Notes: generated from the letters alone by a model not told the origin. Positions 42,824-52,267 are shown, numbered from the stretch's first letter. The stretch is DNA of 64,000 bases from Ferrimonas marina (GCF_900129905.1 NZ_FQXG01000007.1:248001-312000), one strand, 5' to 3'. Made by a program: numbers and translations.

Positions 42824-42837
42824 GCTCAGGCACACGG

Positions 42838-45438
42838 ATGGACAATCAGGCGATGGTGGGCCAGATCAAGGCCCAGTTGGCAACCCTGGATCAGCAGCAG
42901 CACCAGCAGTTCGTTGAGGGTGAGGCGATCGGCGTATTGCTGGCCGCCCGCGCCCACGAGGTTGACCTGCTGCTGCAGCGGCTGTGGCAGCAGTTTGAGC
43001 TGGGGCAGCAGGGGCTGGCATTGGTGGCGGTCGGCGGCTATGGCCGCGGTGAGCTGCACCCCCGCTCCGACATCGACCTGCTGCTACTGACCTCGGAGCA
43101 GCCTACGGCTGAGCAGGAGCAGCGCCTCGGTGTCCTGCTCACCACCCTGTGGGACGCCCGACTGGAGATCGGCCACTCGGTCCGCTCGGTGGCGGAAACC
43201 CTGGCCAGGGCCCAGGATGATGTGACCATCGCCACCAACCTGCTGGAGTCACGCCTGCTGTGCGGTGACCAGACGCTCTATAGCGAGCTGCAGCAGGGCC
43301 TGCTGAGGGACGACTTCTGGCCCAGCGCCGACTTCTTCCAAGCCAAGTTCGAGGAGCAGGAGCTGCGCCACAGCAAATCCACTCCCTTCGATCTGGAACC
43401 CAACATCAAATCCTGCCCCGGTGGCCTGCGCGATGTGCAGACCATCACCTGGGTGGCACTGCGCCACTTCAACGCCAGCTGCCTGGCGGAGCTGGTCAGC
43501 CATGGCTACCTGACCCAGGAGGAGCTGGAGGAGCTGGGCACCTGTCGCGACTACCTGTGGCGTCTGCGCTTTGCCCTGCACCTGGTGGCCGGCCGGGCCG
43601 AAGAGAAGCTGCTGTTTGACCGCCAACGAGACGTGGCCAAGTTGATGGGCTATAGCGACGAAACCCAGCTGGCGGTCGAGCAGATGATGAAGCGCTACTA
43701 CCGTACGGTACGGGCGGTGCGTGAACTCAACCAGATGCTGCTGTTGCTGTTTCAGCAGGCCACCCTGGATCGACAGGCATTGCCGGCACGCGAACCGCTA
43801 AGCGAGCGCTTCGACCGTCGTGGTCACTACATCGAGGCCCGACGGGACGACATCTTCGCTCAGCCCGACAATCTGCTGGCGCTGTTTCTCGATGCCCTGG
43901 AGCATCCGGCCATCACCACCATCTCCGCCTCAACCCTGCGCCTGCTGCGCAATGCCCGCCGCACCCTGGCGGCACCGCTGTCGGAGCGAGCCGAGTGTCG
44001 CCAGCTGTTTATGGCGATCCTCAAGCACCCCCAAGGCTTCAAGGCGCTGTCATTGATGCACCGTCACGGCATCCTTGGCGCCTACCTCGAGCCCTGGCAA
44101 CACATCACCGGGCAGATGCAGTTCGACCTGTTCCACGCCTACACCGTGGATGAGCACACCCATCGTCTGCTGCAATTCATCGAGCGCTTCTCCAACCCGG
44201 AGCACAAGTCGATCTTCCCGCTGGGCAGCGTGCTGATTGATCAGCTGCCCAAGAAGGGGCTGCTGGTGCTGGCCGCCATCTTCCACGACATCGGCAAGGG
44301 CCGGGGCGGTGATCACAGCGACATCGGTGCCGAAGAGGCCAAGCGCTTCTGTCAGCAGCATGGCATGAACGAACACGATGGCCGACTGGTGGCTTGGCTG
44401 GTACAGCACCACCTGCTGATGTCGGTCACCGCCCAGCGCCGCGACATCACCGATCCCGAGGTGATAGAGACCTTTGCCAACCAGGTCAAGGATCAGACCC
44501 AGCTGGCCTACCTCTACTGCCTGACCGTGGCGGACATCTGCGCCACCAATAACAGCCTGTGGAACAACTGGAAGGGCTCGCTGTTGCGGGAGCTGTACCA
44601 CGCGTCCCGGGAGCGGCTACTCAACGGCTCGATGGCGCCGGTGGATGGCCGGGCGCGCATCCGCGAACACCAGGCGAAAGCGCGCAATCAGCTGTTGCGC
44701 CAAGGCTTCGAACAGGCCGACATCGACCAGCTGTGGCAGCGCTTCTCCGCCGATTACTTCCTGCGTTTCACTCCGGCGCAGATCCAGTGGCACAGCGAAC
44801 ACCTGCTCAGCCAGCCGGACGAGCCGCACCAGGTGCAGCTGTCGGTACACATGACCCGTGGCGGCACCGAGCTGTTTGTCTACGCCCCGGATAGCCCGGG
44901 GCTGTTTACCCGGGTGATGACGGTACTGGACGCCAAGCGGCTGTCGGTACACGACGCCCAGATCTTCACCACTCGCGATGGCTACGCGCTGGACAGCTTC
45001 GTCATCCTCGAGCATGATGGCGCCCCGGTACAGAGCCCCTCGCGCATCGCCAGCATCCGCAAGAGCCTGCTGCAGGCACTGCGCCGGGCCCAGGCCCCCA
45101 GTCGGGCACTGCGCCCGCTGTCCCGTAAGCTGCGCTCCTTCCAGGTGCCAACCCGGGTCAAGTTCCTCAACAACCATCGCAAGAACAGCTCGATGGTGGA
45201 GCTGGTCACCCTCGACCGCCCCGGCCTGCTGGCCCAGATCGGCGAGGTGTTTGAACAGTGCGGCATCGAAGTGAAGGCCGCCAAGATCACCACGGTGGGC
45301 GAAAAAGCGGAGGATTTCTTCCTGCTGTCGACCCCCGAGGGCGAGGCCCTGTCTCCGCCCATGCAACACACCCTGCGCAGCGCCCTGACTGAGGCCCTGG
45401 AGCAGGACACCCTATCGAATTTGAAGGAGTCATCATGA
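42838..45438 (+). CDS. glnD: GlnD, bifunctional uridylyltransferase/uridylyl-removing enzyme
   Basis: GlnD senses glutamine and modifies PII protein, setting nitrogen metabolism. The 866-residue protein has the nucleotidyltransferase motif [19 protein letters not shown] (about 66-84), the GlnD linker, an HD hydrolase domain ([20 protein letters not shown], about 480-500) and two C-terminal ACT domains (about 680-760 and 785-860). Its end overlaps dapD by four bases. Confidence 0.97.
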   Translation: MDNQAMVGQIKAQLATLDQQQHQQFVEGEAIGVLLAARAHEVDLLLQRLWQQFELGQQGLALVAVGGYGRGELHPRSDIDLLLLTSEQPTAEQEQRLGVLLTTLWDARLEIGHSVRSVAETLARAQDDVTIATNLLESRLLCGDQTLYSELQQGLLRDDFWPSADFFQAKFEEQELRHSKSTPFDLEPNIKSCPGGLRDVQTITWVALRHFNASCLAELVSHGYLTQEELEELGTCRDYLWRLRFALHLVAGRAEEKLLFDRQRDVAKLMGYSDETQLAVEQMMKRYYRTVRAVRELNQMLLLLFQQATLDRQALPAREPLSERFDRRGHYIEARRDDIFAQPDNLLALFLDALEHPAITTISASTLRLLRNARRTLAAPLSERAECRQLFMAILKHPQGFKALSLMHRHGILGAYLEPWQHITGQMQFDLFHAYTVDEHTHRLLQFIERFSNPEHKSIFPLGSVLIDQLPKKGLLVLAAIFHDIGKGRGGDHSDIGAEEAKRFCQQHGMNEHDGRLVAWLVQHHLLMSVTAQRRDITDPEVIETFANQVKDQTQLAYLYCLTVADICATNNSLWNNWKGSLLRELYHASRERLLNGSMAPVDGRARIREHQAKARNQLLRQGFEQADIDQLWQRFSADYFLRFTPAQIQWHSEHLLSQPDEPHQVQLSVHMTRGGTELFVYAPDSPGLFTRVMTVLDAKRLSVHDAQIFTTRDGYALDSFVILEHDGAPVQSPSRIASIRKSLLQALRRAQAPSRALRPLSRKLRSFQVPTRVKFLNNHRKNSSMVELVTLDRPGLLAQIGEVFEQCGIEVKAAKITTVGEKAEDFFLLSTPEGEALSPPMQHTLRSALTEALEQDTLSNLKESS

Positions 45439-46259
45439 CCGAACTGCAACAGCGCATCGAAGCGGCTTTTGAATCCCGCGCTGAGCTTACCCCCACCACC
45501 GCCCCGGCCGAGCTGTGCGCCGACGTTAAGCGCGCCCTGGCCATGCTGGACAGTGGCGAGGCCCGTGTTGCCGAGAAGCGCGATGGTCAGTGGGTTGTCA
45601 ACGAGTGGCTGAAGAAGGCGGTACTGCTCTCCTTCCGTCTGTTCGACAACCAGGTGATTGACGGTGCCGAGACCAAGTTCTTCGACAAGGTACCGATGAA
45701 GTTTGCCGATTACGACGAGGCCCGCTTCCGCAAGGAAGGCATGCGCGTGGTGCCGCCGGCCTCGGTGCGCCAGGGCGCCTTTATCGGCAACAACACCGTG
45801 CTGATGCCCTCCTACGTCAACATCGGCGCCTACGTCGATGAGGGCACCATGGTCGACACCTGGGCCACCGTGGGTTCCTGTGCCCAGATCGGCAAGAACG
45901 TGCACCTGTCCGGCGGCGTTGGCATCGGTGGCGTGCTGGAGCCGCTGCAGGCCAGCCCCACCATCATCGAAGACAACTGCTTTATCGGCGCCCGCTCCGA
46001 GGTAGTGGAAGGGGTGATCGTCGAGGAGGGCTCTGTGATCTCCATGGGAGTCTACATCGGCCAGAGCACCCGCATCTTCGACCGCGAAACCGGTGAAGTT
46101 CACTACGGTCGGGTTCCGGCCGGCTCCGTGGTGGTCTCCGGTACCCTGCCCTCCAAGTGCGGCACCTGCGATCTCTACGCCGCCATCATCGTGAAGAAGG
46201 TGGATGCCAAGACCCGCGCCAAGGTGGGCATCAACGAGCTGCTGCGCAGCGCCGAATAA
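45435..46259 (+). CDS. dapD: DapD, tetrahydrodipicolinate N-succinyltransferase
   Basis: DapD adds succinyl to tetrahydrodipicolinate in the lysine/diaminopimelate pathway. The 274-residue hexapeptide-repeat protein has [50 protein letters not shown] and ends in LLRSAE. Good ribosome site AAGGAG inside the end of glnD. A terminator follows. Confidence 0.97.
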   Translation: MTELQQRIEAAFESRAELTPTTAPAELCADVKRALAMLDSGEARVAEKRDGQWVVNEWLKKAVLLSFRLFDNQVIDGAETKFFDKVPMKFADYDEARFRKEGMRVVPPASVRQGAFIGNNTVLMPSYVNIGAYVDEGTMVDTWATVGSCAQIGKNVHLSGGVGIGGVLEPLQASPTIIEDNCFIGARSEVVEGVIVEEGSVISMGVYIGQSTRIFDRETGEVHYGRVPAGSVVVSGTLPSKCGTCDLYAAIIVKKVDAKTRAKVGINELLRSAE

Positions 46260-46273
46260 GCCGCCAGCACCCA

Positions 46274-46304
46274 TAAAAAAAGCCACCAAAAGGTGGCTTT
46301 TTTT
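46274..46304. terminator. Bidirectional terminator between dapD and the PTS gene
   Basis: AAAAAAAGCCACC-aaaa-GGTGGCTTTTTTT is followed by T on the plus strand and preceded by A on the same strand. It can end both the dapD transcript and the convergent PTS transcript. Confidence 0.85.
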
Positions 46305-46313
46305 GTGCCTGGG

Positions 46314-47738
46314 CTAATCCGAACGGGGCTTCAGCGCCTGCTGCAGGCGGGCCCGGACACCATCCGCCTGGGTACCGACCACCAACTGAACCCCTTCGCC
46401 GTGCTGGATCACCGCCTTGGCACCCAACCGCTTAAGCGCTGCCGGGTCCAATCGTTCCGGCTGATACAGCGACAGCCGCAGCCGGGTCAGGCAGGCGTCC
46501 AGGCTCTTGAGGTTCTCTGCCCCGCCCAGCGCCGCCAGGATCGCCTCGGTGGAGGCCTTGAAGAAGCGACTCTGCCGATGGCGGGTGCGGCCCGGTGTCG
46601 CCAGATCAAAGCGCAGGATCGCCACCCGGAACAGGGTGTAGTAGAGCAGCGCGACCGGCAAGCCAAGCCAAAGCAGCGGCCAGGGATCGCGGCTGATCTG
46701 CAGGTAGAGCAGAAAATCCAGCATGCCATGGGAGAACACGATGCCATGGTGTGCCCCCACGTATATCGCCAGCATGTAAGCCAGCCCCGTCAACAGCGCG
46801 TGCAGCAGGAACAGCCCCGGCGCAATAAACAGGAAGGCAAACTCAATGGGTTCGGTCACCCCGGTGAGCCAGCAGGTCAGCGCGGCGGAGATCATGATTC
46901 CCCCGGTCTGGCGACGCTGTCGCGGCTCGGCACAGTGCCAGATAGCCAGGGCCGCTGCCGGTAGCCCCCACAGCTTCACCAGGTAGCCCCCCGCCAGATG
47001 GCCGGCGTTGGGATCGCCGGCAAGAAAGCGGGTGATCTCGCCGGTTACCGGGTAGTTGGGGCCGGCGTTGTACTGACCAATCTCGTAGAAGAACGGCAGG
47101 TTCCAGATGTGATGCAGCCCCAGCGGAATGAGCAATCGCTCAACCGTGCCATACAGGCCCCAGGCCAGCATCGGCTGCTGGAACAGGGCCCAGTCGGAGA
47201 AGCGGTCAAGCAGGGACTGCAGCGCCGGCCACAACATGGCCAGCACGGCCCCCAGCAGCATCCCCAGCGGTACATTGACCAGCGGCACCAGGCGACGCTC
47301 GGAGAAAAAGGCAAAGGCCTCCGGCAACCGGATCTTGTGGAAGCGTCGGTAGGCGGCGCTGGTTTGCAGGCCGATCAGCACGCCCCCCAGCACTCCGGTA
47401 TTGAGGGTCTGAAAGCCCAGTACCGGCTGGGTTGGCCAGCCAAAAGACTGGGCCAGGGCCGCCATGGTGGCTAACAGTGCACCGTAGCCGGTCACCGCCG
47501 CCAAGGCCGCGGTGCCATCCTGATGGCAGAAGGTCAGCGCCACCGCCACGGCAAACATCAGCGGCAACAGCTCAAATACCGAGGCGCCGGTATAGAGCAG
47601 CAGGTTAGTCAGCAGCTCAGGGAAGAAGGGAACGGCGTTACCCAGCCCCACCAGCAGGCCGGCCACCGGCAGCACCGCTACCGGCACCATCAACGCCTTG
47701 CCCACCCGCTGCAGGCGATGAAACAGCCGCTGTGGCAT
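46314..47738 (-). CDS. PTS glucose-type EIICB component
   Basis: A 474-residue phosphotransferase transporter resembling PtsG (477 residues in E. coli). The membrane EIIC domain (about 1-370) takes in the sugar; it has ten or so helices and the GITEPIEF-like motif (GVTEPIEFAF). The cytoplasmic EIIB domain (about 395-470) has the phosphorylated cysteine in SLDACLTRLRLSL. No EIIA domain or gene is present, so a separate EIIA-Glc must serve it. ATG at 47738 shares a base with the yqcA stop. Sugar (glucose or N-acetylglucosamine) is inferred from family only. Confidence 0.85.
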   Translation of the reverse strand: MPQRLFHRLQRVGKALMVPVAVLPVAGLLVGLGNAVPFFPELLTNLLLYTGASVFELLPLMFAVAVALTFCHQDGTAALAAVTGYGALLATMAALAQSFGWPTQPVLGFQTLNTGVLGGVLIGLQTSAAYRRFHKIRLPEAFAFFSERRLVPLVNVPLGMLLGAVLAMLWPALQSLLDRFSDWALFQQPMLAWGLYGTVERLLIPLGLHHIWNLPFFYEIGQYNAGPNYPVTGEITRFLAGDPNAGHLAGGYLVKLWGLPAAALAIWHCAEPRQRRQTGGIMISAALTCWLTGVTEPIEFAFLFIAPGLFLLHALLTGLAYMLAIYVGAHHGIVFSHGMLDFLLYLQISRDPWPLLWLGLPVALLYYTLFRVAILRFDLATPGRTRHRQSRFFKASTEAILAALGGAENLKSLDACLTRLRLSLYQPERLDPAALKRLGAKAVIQHGEGVQLVVGTQADGVRARLQQALKPRSD

Positions 47739-48211
47739 CAGGCGTTGGCGACCGCCGGTTGCTCCAGGGCCGCCAGCCACTGAGGCAGCCAGGCCAGGGC
47801 TTCCACCTCGGGCTCGAAGGTTTCGCAGGCGTCGATCTGCAGACGTTCACCGACCCGCTGTGCGGTCAGTTCGGTCAGCAGCTCATCAAACTGACGGCCG
47901 GCGCCGCAGTAGGTCTCGCCGTAGCTACTGTCGCCCAGTGCCACCACGCCGTAGCGCAGGTTGGGCAGCAGCGGGAAGCGCTCCTTGAGATCGAAGAACA
48001 GCGGGGCCAGCTCATCGGGAATATCACCGGAGCCGGTGGTGGAGGTGATCACCAGCAGGACCTGGTCGGCAATGGCGCTGATCGCCGCCGCCGTGCGCTC
48101 TTCAATAAACTGTACCTGGTGACCCTGCTCTTTCAGTGCCGCTGCGACCTGGTCGGCCACGTGTTCAGCGGCACCGTAGACCGTCCCGACCAGCAAATGA
48201 ATGGATGACAT
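47738..48211 (-). CDS. yqcA: YqcA, flavodoxin
   Basis: A 157-residue flavodoxin with the FMN phosphate loop GTVYGAAEHVA (8-18) and FMN-binding segments STTGSGDIPDE and NLRYGVVALGDSSYGETYCGAG. The latter fit YqcA better than MioC. In E. coli yqcC, truC and yqcA are neighbours; here a 165-bp gap separates it from truC and the gene instead overlaps the PTS gene. It would act as a one-electron carrier. Confidence 0.85.
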   Translation of the reverse strand: MSSIHLLVGTVYGAAEHVADQVAAALKEQGHQVQFIEERTAAAISAIADQVLLVITSTTGSGDIPDELAPLFFDLKERFPLLPNLRYGVVALGDSSYGETYCGAGRQFDELLTELTAQRVGERLQIDACETFEPEVEALAWLPQWLAALEQPAVANA

Positions 48212-48376
48212 AACGTTAACCGACTTGAAACTTGATGGCTTCCAACTTACTGTAAGGGCCGAACAGGCGCAACCAGCCCAGATGGGGTCCCAGCATGCAA
48301 CAACGTAGCCTTCGGCGTCGACAGATCCACCGCCAGGTCAGCAGCCAGCGACGTGTTCGTCGAAATCTCTACTTTG

Positions 48377-49165
48377 TTACGGTGCAGAAGACGGAACTGC
48401 CCCTGGCCCTGCCGCGAGTGCGTCACTCCTGATCTGGTAGTACTCCTGCTGCTGCGGCCAGCCAAATCGAGCCAGCAGCGGCTGCCACTGACTCTCCAGT
48501 GGTGCCTCGATCCACAAGGGTGTTCCACTGACCGGGTGCCTCAGTCCCATCCCCTTGGCCACCAGCCATAACCTCTGCAGATCAAACTCGTTGCGGTACA
48601 GCTTGTTGTGATGGCGATCGCCGTGGGTGGTATCGCCGATGATGGGATGGCGCAGATGGGCCATATGGCGTCGTAGCTGGTGCTTACGCCCGGTCTTGGG
48701 CATCAGGTGCATCAGGGTATAGCGCGCACTGGGGTAACGACTCACCGGGATCGGCAGCTCCACCTGTCGCAACGGGCGATAATCGGTTACCGCCTCCTGC
48801 GGGGCCTTGTCGGGATCGGCGTGCTTATCGGCGATCTTATCCAGCTCCTCCTTGAGTGGGTAATCCAGGCTACCGGATTGGTTCAGGTAGCCCCGCACCA
48901 AAGCCAGGTAGTGCTTCTCCACCTGGTGTGCCTCCAGCTGGGCCGACAGCGTCCGTGCCACCTCGGAGCTTTTGGCAAACAGCAGCACCCCTGAGGTCGG
49001 GCGATCCAGCCGGTGCACCGGAAACACATGACAGCCCACCGCATCCCGGGTCATCTGCATGGCAAACTGGGTTTCATGGCGATCCAGCCAGCTGCGGTGC
49101 ACCAGCAGCCCCGACGGCTTGTGCACCGCCACCAGGTGCTCGTCCTCGTACAGGATCTCAATCAC
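48377..49165 (-). CDS. truC: TruC, tRNA pseudouridine(65) synthase
   Basis: TruC makes pseudouridine 65 in tRNA-Ile and tRNA-Asp. The 262-residue protein (E. coli 260) has the RluA-type catalytic motif VHRLDRPTSGVLLFAKS with the active Asp, and RYTLMHLMPKTGRKHQLRRHMAHLRHPIIGD. The start is GTG at 49165 (GTG ATT GAG) with GGAGG nine bases upstream; earlier codons fall inside yqcC. Overlaps yqcC by eight bases. Confidence 0.93.
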   Translation of the reverse strand: MIEILYEDEHLVAVHKPSGLLVHRSWLDRHETQFAMQMTRDAVGCHVFPVHRLDRPTSGVLLFAKSSEVARTLSAQLEAHQVEKHYLALVRGYLNQSGSLDYPLKEELDKIADKHADPDKAPQEAVTDYRPLRQVELPIPVSRYPSARYTLMHLMPKTGRKHQLRRHMAHLRHPIIGDTTHGDRHHNKLYRNEFDLQRLWLVAKGMGLRHPVSGTPLWIEAPLESQWQPLLARFGWPQQQEYYQIRSDALAAGPGAVPSSAP

Positions 49166-49496
49166 CGCTGGCTCCCTCCGGTTGTGACAAGGCACGATCC
49201 AGCTGGGCCAGCAGGTCAACCACCCCATCCAGCCCCGACCGCCCTCGCCACGACTCCTCCGCCATCGGCGCCACCGCTACCTTGGTAGGCAGCGCCTGGC
49301 CAGCCTCCATCAGCTGCTGCAGCCGCGGCAGGTAGAGGAACTGAACCCACTGCTCAAACCTCAGGGTATCGCAGGCAAAGGGCTGTCGACTGGCCAGCGC
49401 CTCGGCACTGGGGGGGCTGCTTTGCCAGAGCTGGGCCTGCTGCAGTGCCGCCTGTAACTGCGCCAGCAAAGAGTGGATGAGATGCCTGTCGTGCAT
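49158..49496 (-). CDS. yqcC: YqcC family protein (DUF446)
   Basis: A 112-residue helical protein of the YqcC/DUF446 family, recognised from LLAQLQAALQQAQLWQ, FACDTLRFEQWVQFLYLPRLQQLM and its position next to truC. Function unknown. ATG at 49496 has AGGACA in front. It is divergent from the DUF3549 gene. Confidence 0.88.
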   Translation of the reverse strand: MHDRHLIHSLLAQLQAALQQAQLWQSSPPSAEALASRQPFACDTLRFEQWVQFLYLPRLQQLMEAGQALPTKVAVAPMAEESWRGRSGLDGVVDLLAQLDRALSQPEGASGD

Positions 49497-49592
49497 GGGT
49501 TGTCCTGGCTGTGAGCGAATGGGCGGGGATAATACCATTGCCTGTCCACAGGCCCTATAATGGCGCCCCCAAATCCCTGCCGGAGCGCCCTG

Positions 49593-50609
49593 ATGGACAC
49601 CATTACCACCCTGGATCAATTCTTAACCCAAGCGGGCACTCAGTACCAAGTGTACGATCTTGGCCGCCGGGTGGTGCCCCTGGACCGTCCCCTGTTCGGC
49701 CAGATCGAATCCGGTCATCAGCCCTACCCCTTCCCCCGTGCCGGCCACGCCTGGCTGGGTCTGCTGTTCTGGAATCCTCAGCTGTCGGCCCAGCATTACG
49801 TCTGGTTCCTCAAGCTGCCGCTGGATGAGCGTGGCCTGATCAACCCGGCGGCACGTAACCAGTTTCTGCAGATGGTGGTGGAGGCCCTGGGCCAGGACCC
49901 GGCGGCGCCCTTGAGTGAAGAGCAGCAGGAACGACTCAACAACAACCCCTTCACCTTCACCCCGAGCCAGGAAAAGATGGCGATGTTCCATGCCCGGGTC
50001 CGCGGTCTGCTGGCACAACCGGCCAGCGTCCACTTCGAATCGGTACAGCACTACCTGTTGGGCCAGCGGCCCTGGGACCAGTGGCAACAGCTTGGACTGC
50101 AGGGTTTTGCCGATATGGCCTGCCGGCTCACCGCCCAGGAGGAGGCCGACGTGGTAACGGCGATCGAGAAGATGCCGATGGCACCGCTGCAGGCCTGGGC
50201 TAGCATGCAGGAGCACACCTCGGTCAGCGATGCCCTGGCTCAAGCCTGGTTGCAACGGGCGGGCCGATGTGACGACGATGCCAGCGAGCGGTTGTGCCTG
50301 CGGGCACTGGCCGGCAATCCGCAGTACTGCCGCCAAGGGGTTGATCTTTTGTTGGCAAAATCCGATCTGGATCCCGAGGCACTGATCGCCATCGCGGCAC
50401 GGATGTGGCATGGTTTGGATGAACAGCGGGTCGGTCTGATGCTGGAGAAGATGGCACTGCACCCCAGCCAGCTGTTCAATCAACTCTACCTGGACCTGGT
50501 GGCCATCCCTGCCTTGCGCCCAGCGGTGCTGGCCAAGATGCGTGACCCCCAACGTTCGCCGGCCCTGGCCCAGGCCATCGGCCGATTGATGACCGCCTTG
50601 CGAGGATAA
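49593..50609 (+). CDS. DUF3549 family protein
   Basis: A 338-residue soluble protein of unknown function, starting MDTITTLDQFLTQAGTQYQVYDLGRRVVPL, which I recognise as DUF3549 from Shewanella, Vibrio and relatives. The C-terminal half is built of helical repeats and looks HEAT-like (LALRALAGNPQYCR..., ..IAARMWHG..). No catalytic motif is evident. It is two bases before DUF3301 and divergent from yqcC, a conserved neighbourhood. Confidence 0.8.
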   Translation: MDTITTLDQFLTQAGTQYQVYDLGRRVVPLDRPLFGQIESGHQPYPFPRAGHAWLGLLFWNPQLSAQHYVWFLKLPLDERGLINPAARNQFLQMVVEALGQDPAAPLSEEQQERLNNNPFTFTPSQEKMAMFHARVRGLLAQPASVHFESVQHYLLGQRPWDQWQQLGLQGFADMACRLTAQEEADVVTAIEKMPMAPLQAWASMQEHTSVSDALAQAWLQRAGRCDDDASERLCLRALAGNPQYCRQGVDLLLAKSDLDPEALIAIAARMWHGLDEQRVGLMLEKMALHPSQLFNQLYLDLVAIPALRPAVLAKMRDPQRSPALAQAIGRLMTALRG

Positions 50610-50611
50610 CC

Positions 50612-51022
50612 ATGCTAAACCTGTTCGACCTGATGCTGCTGATGCTGTGCGGCCTGGTGGGGATGCTTTTCTGGCAGCTGCGCCAGATCTCCGAAGGGGC
50701 CGAGTTTCACGCCCGTCGTCTGTGCCAGCAACGTCGCCTGCAGATGCTCAACGTCGCCCGGGTCCAGGCACGCTTGGGCCGCATCCCCGGCCAGGGGATT
50801 GGCTGGAAAACCCGCTACCAGGTGGAGTTCAGCACCGACGGTCTCAATAGCCTCAAGGCCGAACTGGAGTTTCTCGGCAATCGGCTGAAGGACACCCAGA
50901 TGCCCTTTTACCCGGAGCCGGAGTGGCAGCAGGCGCCACAATCCCGTGGTCGCGTCGGCATGGGCAGCTGCGGTGGTGGCAGCTGTGCGCCCAAGAAAAA
51001 CTGCGGAACCGGTTGCCGTTAA
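50612..51022 (+). CDS. DUF3301 family membrane-anchored protein
   Basis: A 136-residue protein with one N-terminal membrane helix (FDLMLLMLCGLVGMLFWQL, about 5-23), a conserved basic segment (ARRLCQQRRLQMLNVARVQ) and a Cys/Gly-rich tail (CGGGSCAPKKNCGTGC) with four cysteines. The family is DUF3301, function unknown. The Cys tail might bind a metal, which is inference. Confidence 0.8.
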   Translation: MLNLFDLMLLMLCGLVGMLFWQLRQISEGAEFHARRLCQQRRLQMLNVARVQARLGRIPGQGIGWKTRYQVEFSTDGLNSLKAELEFLGNRLKDTQMPFYPEPEWQQAPQSRGRVGMGSCGGGSCAPKKNCGTGCR

Positions 51023-51024
51023 GG

Positions 51025-51060
51025 ACAAAAAAGAGAACCGCAACAGTCACCTGTTGCGGT
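51025..51060 (-). terminator. Intrinsic terminator of Csr-type RNA copy 1
   Basis: On the minus strand ACCGCAACAG-gtga-CTGTTGCGGT followed by TCTCTTTTTT. Perfect 10-bp stem. Confidence 0.85.
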
Positions 51061-51406
51061 CCCGGGTACAACGTCTTGCGTCAACATCCACTGTTAACTC
51101 AGTGCTCCCTGCTTCATCCTTGAGTTGAATGGCATCCTGCCTCTTCCCTGACCGATCCCTCGGCCTCCCTGTACTCCAGCGCGGGTAACTCCTACCCAGA
51201 AACCATTCCTTGGTCACTCTCGCCACTGCATCCTGCAACTCCCTGGCGAAGCCCTGTCAAACGTACTGGTATCCCTACCACGACCCAATCCTTCGGGCCG
51301 AACACCTTCCTCCATGAAGGGGTCCATCGTCATCCCTGAACTCGTAATGGGGTGGCTTGGCTTCCTGCTAAATCACCCGCCAAATCAACGTTTCCTGTTC
51401 CGACAG
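51026..51406 (-). ncRNA. CsrB/CsrC-type CsrA-titrating small RNA, copy 1
   Basis: About 381 bases on the minus strand contain 22 GGA motifs between 51060 and 51412, and none in the 60 bp beyond. Many sit in loops of perfect small hairpins: GGGTA-GGAGT-TACCC (51183-51197), TGGTA-GGGA-TACCA (51267-51280), GGC-AGGAT-GCC and TGC-AGGAT-GCA. CAGGATG/CAAGGATG are the known CsrA-binding repeats of CsrB. The RNA ends at an intrinsic terminator (stem 51037-51060, T run to 51026). A candidate promoter TTGTCC-N16-TAAACT lies at 51413-51440. Length is like E. coli CsrB (369). No protein-coding frame is credible here. Confidence 0.8.
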
Positions 51407-51412
51407 GGATAG

Positions 51413-51440
51413 AGTTTAGATGAGCGCCGGGTGAGGACAA
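51413..51440 (-). promoter_or_regulatory. Candidate promoter of Csr-type RNA copy 1
   Basis: On the minus strand TTGTCC (51435-51440) and TAAACT (51413-51418) are 16 bp apart, giving a start near 51406, just before the first GGA motif. Match to consensus is moderate. Confidence 0.45.
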
Positions 51441-51560
51441 GACGGTCAGACAGGGGGGCGCTACCGTCAAAGCCCCGAAAAGGGCAGAAGTGGAATTCAA
51501 TATCATATTCATATCAGTGACTTAGATGTAAAAAGTCAGCATCGGGCCTGGCGCTAAAGG

Positions 51561-51575
51561 GGCGATCTCTTACAC
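51561..51575 (-). promoter_or_regulatory. UvrY/GacA-like box for Csr-type RNA copy 1
   Basis: On the minus strand GTGTAAGAGATCGCC, about 160 bp upstream of the predicted start. It contains the TGTAAG half of the TGTAAG-N6-CTTACA operator of GacA/UvrY; the second half is degenerate. The identical 15-mer precedes copy 2. The stretch between the two RNA genes also has an AT-rich run at 51630-51672 and nothing else I can identify. Confidence 0.6.
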
Positions 51576-51721
51576 CGAGTCGAGAGATCACAGGCCGCTT
51601 TTAAGGCCAGAAAACCTGCCCTCGCTTGTGGATTTTTTCTTTTTATAACATGTACTTATTTTAAAAATGCATGTTCAGATAGCGACAGGCTATGAGCTAT
51701 GAGGCGGGGCGGTGGCAACCA

Positions 51722-51757
51722 CAAAAAGAACGGGCCGCAATCCGAAGATTGCGGCCC
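51722..51757 (-). terminator. Intrinsic terminator of Csr-type RNA copy 2
   Basis: On the minus strand GGGCCGCAATC-ttcg-GATTGCGGCCC followed by GTTCTTTTTG. Eleven perfect pairs capped by a stable UUCG tetraloop. Confidence 0.9.
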
Positions 51758-52077
51758 TTTTAGTGCTGTTAAGCTGTCCTGCTTAAATTAGTGCCACTCC
51801 CTGGCCCATCCTTGCGTAGTATCTGCTAATCCGTGCGTCGTCCCTGGCTGATCCTTCAGCTTCCTTGTACTTGCGTACTTGCCTTCCTGGCAGGGTAATC
51901 TTCCTGTTTACCCAACACGGTCTCCCGTGTGTTCCATCCTTGCGGCCTCATCCTATCCGCCGGCACCCTTCATCAAGCCCCACTCCCTGTGGAAGCCCGT
52001 TCCAGTGCCTGACATCCCTCATGACCCAACTCCATGTCAGTGCCAATTCGAGATGTTCGCCCGTTCCTTGAGCTTGT
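51722..52077 (-). ncRNA. CsrB/CsrC-type CsrA-titrating small RNA, copy 2
   Basis: About 356 bases on the minus strand carry 20 GGA motifs. Perfect hairpins with GGA in the loop include CCAC-AGGGA-GTGG (51980-51992), GCCA-GGGAG-TGGC (51793-51805), CTGA-AGGA-TCAG (51848-51859) and GCC-AGGAA-GGC. The RNA ends at a strong UUCG-loop terminator (51732-51757). It starts near 52077 after the promoter TTGTGA-N16-TAGAAT. Organisation is parallel to copy 1, but the sequences are not simple copies. In the family such RNAs sequester CsrA. Confidence 0.8.
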
Positions 52078-52083
52078 AGTTAA

Positions 52084-52111
52084 TTCTATTACTTCGTTTT
52101 TTTCTCACAAG
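52084..52111 (-). promoter_or_regulatory. Promoter of Csr-type RNA copy 2
   Basis: On the minus strand TTGTGA (52106-52111) and TAGAAT (52084-52089), 16 bp apart, with start near 52077. Confidence 0.55.
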
Positions 52112-52252
52112 CCCCAATGTGAACCCAGATCACAGTGAAAGCCAAAGTGTGAACGAAGTGATGCGGCGCAAACCATTGGTTTAAACAGGTTTTAACATCA
52201 TTTGCCCGGTTATCGCTGGTACCAATAGTGGAGTTTGCCCAACCCCACTATG

Positions 52253-52267
52253 GGCGATCTCTTACAC
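52253..52267 (-). promoter_or_regulatory. UvrY/GacA-like box for Csr-type RNA copy 2
   Basis: The same 15-mer GTGTAAGAGATCGCC as before copy 1, here about 183 bp upstream of the predicted start and five bases from the stop codon of the GNAT gene. E. coli csrB and csrC also have their UvrY boxes far upstream. Confidence 0.6.

Noticed and set aside
51060-51512. Small frames inside the 51.0-52.1 kb interval as genes
   Set aside because: They are short, lack ribosome sites, and the GGA-hairpin pattern with terminators explains the region as RNA genes.
52119-52135. CRP-like site TGTGA-N7-TCACA upstream of Csr-type RNA copy 2
   Set aside because: The spacer is seven bases instead of the required six, so it is not a proper CRP operator, though CRP control of csr RNAs is known elsewhere.
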